Of a stretch of DNA of 64,000 nt, positions 60,001 through 64,000 are shown in pieces. The position numbers were made by a program, and so were the translations under genes. The stretch spans positions 9,418,910 to 9,482,909 of the forward strand of contig NC_089724.1 of the NCBI RefSeq assembly GCF_035083965.1, written 5' to 3'. The DNA comes from Branchiostoma lanceolatum (Eukaryota; Chordata; Leptocardii; Amphioxiformes; Branchiostomatidae). The notes under the pieces were generated by a model. The model was not told where the DNA came from. It searched no databases and saw only the letters and a program-made list of their open reading frames with translations. How positions within the stretch are numbered: position 1 is the first letter of the stretch; every line of letters starts with the position of its first letter.

Positions 60001-63000
60001 TGCTTTAGGCGTTGTACAGCCGCTGACGTAATATATTGAAGGCTGATTATCACCTGTTCTGCCACAAATACAAACACACTCACAGACCTAGGGCCTCCCT
60101 GAAAATCAGTGCCAAGCCACTGAGGGAGCTACCCTAGTAAAAGAATACAGAAATAATTAAATGGATCTGAGTGGTCATGTATACATAGGCCTGGCACATA
60201 TGGTCCGCAGATGTGGTTGCCTGTCTACATTTTCTGTTCCCAGGGGACTACTGACGTACTATATGTACTACTGACGTGACTAACATTCCAAACATTCTAT
60301 TGCCTGTCTGTGGACAAATGCCTGTGCAATTCCTAGAATATTTACAATCTGCACACAATACTATACCATTTGGCTCGCTACTGAGGCGTCGCCAAAAACA
60401 CCATTTGTGTCGAAGAATACCACCAGAAAAGTTTTGAACCTTCTCAATTGCACATAACTTGAGTAGGACACAACAATAACAACACAGGATGGGAGCCAGG
60501 GAGTAGTGAATTTGTGCCTGTCTGCACCTGTCAGAGTACTAGTAGTGTCCCTAATTAAATTGACTATTTTAACCAATCAGGTTGAGCTTGATAAACCGTG
60601 TGTATGTTACAACGTGCTCTCTCATTGGCTGACCGAATTAGTCCACCTGGCCAGATGAATAAAGATGTGACCTAAAGGTCAGTGACCCCATATGAGGAAA
60701 ATAGCCGATGTTCTCCCCAACATACCCTCGTCGCGTGCTATTCCGAAGTCATGAATTGAAGTACTTGACCTATATGAAAATTAGGAGACCCGATAATATA
60801 ACGTTGATATCTGCCTGAAATTGCAAAAACAATGCGTAATAGCAAAGCAAGGCCACGTCGAACATGTTAACAGAAGCACGAGATGGGACCTTTATTCATA
60901 TCTAAAAAAAATACATGACTGTATATTCTAACTATAGTTGAAATTGTGATGCCTTTTATTTATCTGTATAATCTGTAACATCCTTTCATCGAACGGACTT
61001 GATCCATGTAATTCAAACTGTAGGTTTGCTCTTATATGACAGCGTGTTCGATGTTTTGCAGGGCGATCTTAAAGCAACTTCAATGATAACATTTTCTGAC
61101 TGACCTGAACCCGACCCTCCTGTGTTGTTGAAATGAATAAACCAGGCAACTGTTGTTTCTTGTATTTATTTTTTATTTTTGAATGAATAATGAATAAACC
61201 TTCCTCCAGTGCAGTTGTGCGGACAGACGGTCGGAAGACAAAAAAAAGTGTGCGACTAGAAAAGTCGTAATCTGCTCCTGAGCAAATACAGCAGATTTAG
61301 CTTCCTCCTCATGCAATAATGGACGTTTTATAATGATCTAAGCTACATTTGTTTGAATGTGTCGTTCATTGCGCGTGCGTTCCTGCAACATGACCTCAGG
61401 TAACCTGAATAGAACACATGTTCTTTGGGCAGCAGCAAATGGAACGCGCGGAACCTTAGATAGAACGTGGATTCTTTGGCCAACAGCAAATAGAACGCGA
61501 CGAACCTTAAATAGAACGTGGAACGGGGATAGCACTTTTGGCCCGTTTTTTATCTGAAGATAGGCACAAACATGCAAAAGTCCCCAAAGCGAAGCATTTT
61601 GAAGTGATGTGCACCAGAAATATGATTTAAGTCCTGTAGGGACATGTTCAAGGCACCCATGTACCGAATTTCAGGTCATTTGCTTGTAATATCAGGGCAC
61701 AGGAGCCAAATATATAAAAATTGCCTAAAAATGCCCAAAAAAAACCTCCATAAAATTAAAAGTGATTTTAAGGCCTGTTTCAAAACAATTTAAAAAATTC
61801 TGGGGGTATTTGCCATCTTTACCTCCATGCCAAATTTCAGGTCGGTTGGTTAAAAAATGTCGGAGTTTAATCCATTTGAAGATTTGTCAGGAGAAGAAGA
61901 AAAAGGAGAAGAAGATCTAGAAGAAGAAGAAGCAGAAGAAGAAGAAGAAAAACATGTACAAAAACAACATGTTAAGCCGATACCTATGGGCTCAACATAA
62001 CAATATGTTGAGCCCATACCTATGGCCTCAACATAAAGACAATATGTATCGCCCATACCTATAGTATGGGCGATACATAATTATTTAAAGTCCTAAAAAA
62101 TCTATACACATATTATTACACTTTCATGGTAACATAAGAGTGAGAGCTGGTATATGGTTCGTGTCCGTCCGTTGTCTTGCAGATTTCACCGATTATTGAA
62201 GCAGATTATTAAACCTCACCTGTGTGAAGACGACGTTGAACGGGAACACCTCGAAGAACAGCTCGCTGCGCACGGGCAATAACTCCTCCTCCTGCCGCAG
62301 GTCCGCCTGCTGGTTCTGTTTGAAGGCGGTGTTGTCGAAGTGGAGCCTGCGGATATCGGCAGGTCATCATTTTTCTGTCATACGTTAATTTGAGACGTTT
62401 TACTCTGTTCGAGATGTATCTCTTCTTTCTGTGCATGTCTATTCTGTGACCTTGTGTTCTTGTGTTCGGACTGTGTGTTCAAAATTCCATGTAAGAGCTG
62501 CGACGAAATCTACATAGGCGAAACAGGAAGGACCTTTGGGACTAGACTAGAAGAACACAAGAAGGAAGCTTGCAACATTGAGGTTGTAAAGTACACAAGG
62601 TCACAGAAAAGACATGCACAAAAAGAAGAGAAGAAATCTGCAGTTACTGACCACATTGCAAGACACAACTGCGTCATTTACTGGGAGGGGGCCAAGGTAA
62701 TCGACAGAGAGGATAACAGACGCACCCGTTGGATTAAGGAGGCCGTCTGGATAAGGAAGTCAACACAAGTGATGAACCGAGACGAGGGGGGGGGTACAAA
62801 CTTAGCCACGTTTGGGACAGTGTTCTCACCGCAAAATCACCACCTACATTGGCTACTTATGGCGGTAAGCAGCAGTACTCCAGTCAGAAGCTTTAAAGAA
62901 GGTGTCTTACAGACACCGAAACGTTAGCAGATGAGGTTACCTGGTTGTGTAAAAAAAGAATCTCCTATACCCTCTTTCGTTTTGATTTTCCAAATTCGTT

Positions 63001-63648
63001 AACTATTCTGAGCTCAATTCACAAAGTTTACTGTATGGTTATATCCGTAACATTCCTTGTACGGGAATTCGTTGCTACGGTAACGGGAGCTATAAATTTC
63101 CATATTCATAATTTGGTATGATGACGTAGCGTACGAATTATTCGTGTTTATCGTAATTGTCGAACAATGCTGTAACTAAGCATAAGGAATGCAGATGCTA
63201 ACAGGTTCATTTTACACCTACATAATAGTGTTTATGTACTCCGTAGCGGCATATCTGCTCATACTTGGGGTATACAAACAAAAATGTATACGGTTTGTAC
63301 AAAATATGTTCTTTCGGTCTCCCGTGTGTTTTAAATCACATTTGAACCGTGGCATATCACGTTTGTGGTATTTTCGTCATAAATCAAACAATGTTGCAAA
63401 GTGATATTTGAGGAGAGCCTACTTGAAGTTTTCACATGTACCTGAAGACGATGTGCGTTTGTTCGTCCGTCTCGTCATGGTTCAGCACCTCCACCTCGAT
63501 GTCCGTCTGGTAGAACTGCTTGCCGACCTGGCGCAGCTCTCCCTTCACGTAGTCGATGAAGCCCTTCCGGCGGCTCCTGTAGTGGAGGGTCAGCCCTGTG
63601 GCCGTCTCTTCCTCGCAGAAGAAGCTCGGGGGTTGTAACTTCGGGTAA
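47363..63648 (-). CDS. GUCY1B2-like: Gene F: atypical soluble guanylyl cyclase, GUCY1B2 / Gyc-88E type, 5' end off the window
   Basis: Fifteen exons in the window: 63442-63648, 62220-62346, 58900-59019, 58023-58134, 56566-56667, 56084-56201, 55539-55668, 50722-50868, 49792-49938, 49474-49630, 49203-49312, 48894-48977, 48250-48297, 47755-48006, 47363-47476. After the one-base carry-in they give 657 codons plus stop. Order: end of the HNOB haem domain with the Y-x-S-x-R motif (HYRSRR), HNOBA, signalling helix ([12 protein letters not shown]), cyclase domain ([40 protein letters not shown]), long polar tail, CCIS end. Members convert GTP to cGMP when NO or O2 binds haem. The guanine-specifying Glu (VETIG) and Cys (WCLFG) and both metal Asp are present. 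The transition-state Arg after NTAS is Tyr. The tail ends in a CaaX-like box, as reported for GUCY1B2. The N-terminal haem domain with the proximal His lies beyond the right edge. Confidence 0.88.
48250..48297 (-). other. Gene F 16-codon cassette exon
   Basis: 48 nt, phase 0-0, [16 protein letters not shown]. It sits between ...EERGSIP and GNELMKTYW, where cyclases normally run straight from RG-x-I to KG-x-MKTYW. Could be optional. Confidence 0.7.
48894..49938 (-). other. Gene F cyclase catalytic domain exons
   Basis: 49792-49938: [11 protein letters not shown], first metal Asp. 49474-49630: [13 protein letters not shown], guanine Glu and second Asp, [14 protein letters not shown]. 49203-49312: [34 protein letters not shown]. 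48894-48977: [20 protein letters not shown]. All phases agree. Arg of NTASRME is Tyr. Confidence 0.92.
50722..50868 (-). other. Gene F signalling-helix exon
   Basis: [18 protein letters not shown] (coiled coil), then [20 protein letters not shown] and GEPSVETCE. This heptad linker couples the haem/HNOBA region to the cyclase domain. The donor is GTTTGC, weak but GT. Confidence 0.88.
51020..51095 (+). mobile_element. Penelope-like 3'-end remnant
   Basis: GAGGAAGGTGACGGACGG, CACCGAAACGTCGG, then ACTTGGTTGTGTACAAAGAG resembles the 3' end after the GIY-YIG ORF at 62920-62970 (CACCGAAACG, CTGGTTGTGTAAAAAAAGAA). Gene F intron. Confidence 0.6.
51120..51430 (+). repeat. Dispersed repeat pair, copy 1 (copy 2 at 59250-59460)
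   Basis: Shared blocks: ACTAGAAAGGCAACATTTGCA, TAACGTTTGTTGTATGTCTG, AATTTGAAACCCTATGCATG. Copy 1 carries extra sequence relative to copy 2. Confidence 0.85.
51738..51826 (-). repeat. tRNA-derived SINE-like element
   Basis: Minus strand: GTCGCTCAGTCGGTTAG (A box type) and GGTTCGAGGTCCC (B box) 40-odd nt apart. Stems do not pair fully, so a SINE head rather than a tRNA gene. Confidence 0.65.
53880..54000 (+). repeat. Dispersed repeat sharing blocks with 59850-59950 and 56770-56830
   Basis: CCCCGTTCAATAAT, ATGCAAGACAACTAT and GGGGTCACTGAC recur at 59865-59925 and, in part, 56800-56828. A linked block (GCGTATCTTCAGCCAAAT...GTTGTAC) at 54620-54665 recurs at 59978-60015, keeping the same order. 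Confidence 0.75.
54925..55190 (+). repeat. Hairpin-ended dispersed repeat, copy 1 (copy 2 at 61650-62085)
   Basis: CCAAATTTCAGGTC near the start, a run similar to AAAAACCTCAATAAAAT, TTTGAAGAT, and an end hairpin around CCCATACCTAGTATGGG. Copy 2 has the same order plus a (GAAGAA)n stretch. Confidence 0.8.
55735..55985 (-). repeat. Dispersed repeat, copy 2 (inverted relative to 7370-7590)
   Basis: Reverse complement of the block in the A-B intergenic region. It lies between two gene F exons (55539-55668 and 56084-56201). Confidence 0.75.
56213..56243. repeat. (CAAA)n tract, with (AATC)n at 56462-56480
   Basis: Short tetranucleotide repeats in one gene F intron. A 30-bp phrase (GCCGCAATTCGCAATAGAATC) also occurs twice, at 56308 and 56379. 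Confidence 0.9.
59250..59460 (+). repeat. Dispersed repeat pair, copy 2
   Basis: Second copy of the block at 51120-51430, in the 59020-62219 intron of gene F, same orientation. Confidence 0.85.
59850..60030 (+). repeat. Dispersed repeat, second copy of the 53.9-54.7 kb block
   Basis: See 53880-54000. The two blocks are closer together here, suggesting deletion, or insertion in the other copy. Confidence 0.75.
61409..61522. repeat. Minisatellite, 51-bp unit, about 2.2 copies
   Basis: Units at 61409-61459 and 61460-61510 and a partial third. Each begins ATAGAAC and contains TTCTTTGG and CAGCAAAT. Confidence 0.92.
61650..62085 (+). repeat. Hairpin-ended dispersed repeat, copy 2
   Basis: Ends with two perfect 15-bp-arm hairpins: 61985-61999/62004-62018 (TATGGGCTCAACATA) and 62044-62058/62064-62078 (ATGTATCGCCCATAC). 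A (GAAGAA)n tract precedes them at about 61890-61950. Confidence 0.85.
62454..62927 (+). mobile_element. Penelope-like element fragment, GIY-YIG endonuclease domain
   Basis: 157-codon open frame: [64 protein letters not shown]. The C-x-x-C before Y-I-G and the order of blocks fit the GIY-YIG domain at the end of Penelope-type retroelement proteins. No reverse transcriptase upstream. Inserted in the gene F intron 62347-63441 on the opposite strand. Confidence 0.85.
63442..63648 (-). other. Gene F HNOB haem-domain C-terminal exon
   Basis: [34 protein letters not shown], then [17 protein letters not shown]. Contains the haem-propionate motif Y-x-S-x-R (YRSRR). The acceptor is CAG at 63649-63651; the codon is split with an exon to the right of the window or in the final 350 bp, where I see none. 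Confidence 0.9.
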
Positions 63649-64000
63649 CTGAGAACCAAAGAGATACAGGGTTGGGTTTTGACCTCATTATCATAAGTAC
63701 GTTTTTTTAAAGGTTTTTTTTACATGTAAAACGGGAAGGCATACCTGTATGATGTTAAGTTGTTCGATCAGGTTTTTCAAAATATAAATCTGACATTTTT
63801 TATCATGAAAGTTCATCTGTAGTTAATCTGAGATATCTCATTGCTCGGCACAATTGAAATATGTTATCTATATAGAGACAGTTCCTTGCTCCTATGGCAC
63901 AGTAAATACAACAGGGGCGGGTTGATCATGAGTTTTGTGTTGTGTTTTTAGATTTTAGCATCAGGGATACATGAAAAACAGTCTTGTTGCCAGAGTGTAC

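Larger units (their letters stand above)
55539..62346 (-). other. Gene F HNOBA region exons
   Basis: Six exons: 62220-62346 ([27 protein letters not shown]), 58900-59019 ([20 protein letters not shown]), 58023-58134 (variable), 56566-56667 (acidic, [10 protein letters not shown]), 56084-56201 ([20 protein letters not shown]), 55539-55668 ([20 protein letters not shown]). The LKGQM, MHD and RDLVL motifs are typical of the PAS-like HNOBA domain. Confidence 0.88.

Noticed and set aside
1..64000. CRISPR arrays, operons, ribosome binding sites, prophage or other prokaryotic systems
   Set aside because: The window is intron-rich animal DNA. The tandem repeats seen are microsatellites, minisatellites and transposons without regular spacers.

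Overview
The window is animal nuclear DNA. The intron-rich genes, extracellular module mixing, SUEL-lectin, kringle, FAMeT and C-type lectin domains, an atypical soluble guanylyl cyclase, and abundant MITE, Penelope-like, LINE and microsatellite DNA point to an invertebrate deuterostome. An amphioxus (Branchiostoma-like) genome is the best fit; this is an inference from content. Every protein-coding gene found lies on the minus strand, so genes read from high to low coordinates. Exons were placed by hand from homology, GT/AG borders and phase. The joined exon lengths of the complete models (genes B, C, D and E) and of the partial cyclase all close in frame.

Region 1 (1-27,947) is a tandem array of three paralogous Cys-loop ligand-gated ion channel genes. 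A (<1-6,927) runs off the left edge and carries a transposon in an exon. B (8,859-16,742, 887 aa) and C (18,345-27,947, 933 aa) are complete. Each has a signal peptide, then a copy-specific set of adhesive modules, then a shared block: EGF, FAMeT-type domain (two exons), thrombospondin type-1 repeat, linker, Cys-loop ligand-binding domain with an 8-9-cysteine insertion at loop C, four transmembrane segments, short cytoplasmic loop. The copy-specific modules are SUEL lectin + sushi in A, a kringle in B, and PAN/apple + an extra EGF in C. All module exons are symmetric phase 1-1. I know of no described pentameric channel with such an ectodomain. This is the main candidate for an undescribed system: a channel family with interchangeable recognition modules.

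Region 2 (29,176-35,322) holds gene D, a predicted secreted 493-aa protein: signal peptide, an unrecognised Cys-rich module, EGFs and one C-type lectin domain. Region 3 (37,140-44,843) holds gene E, a small four-exon, single-SH2 protein. It has a possible N-myristoylation start and no FLVR arginine. Its third intron is largely degenerate telomere-like repeat and its second intron contains a TA-flanked inverted-repeat transposon.

Region 4 (47,363 to beyond 63,648) holds gene F, an atypical soluble guanylyl cyclase of the GUCY1B2/Gyc-88E type. It has the end of the HNOB haem domain, HNOBA, signalling helix, cyclase domain and a C-terminal CaaX box. The catalytic arginine position reads tyrosine. 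Its 5' end lies beyond the right edge, and its introns are loaded with dispersed repeats and a Penelope-type GIY-YIG fragment.

Long gene-free stretches are intergenic (6.9-8.9, 16.7-18.3, 27.9-29.2, 35.3-37.1 and 44.8-47.4 kb) or large introns. They hold simple repeats and transposon remnants, itemised below.
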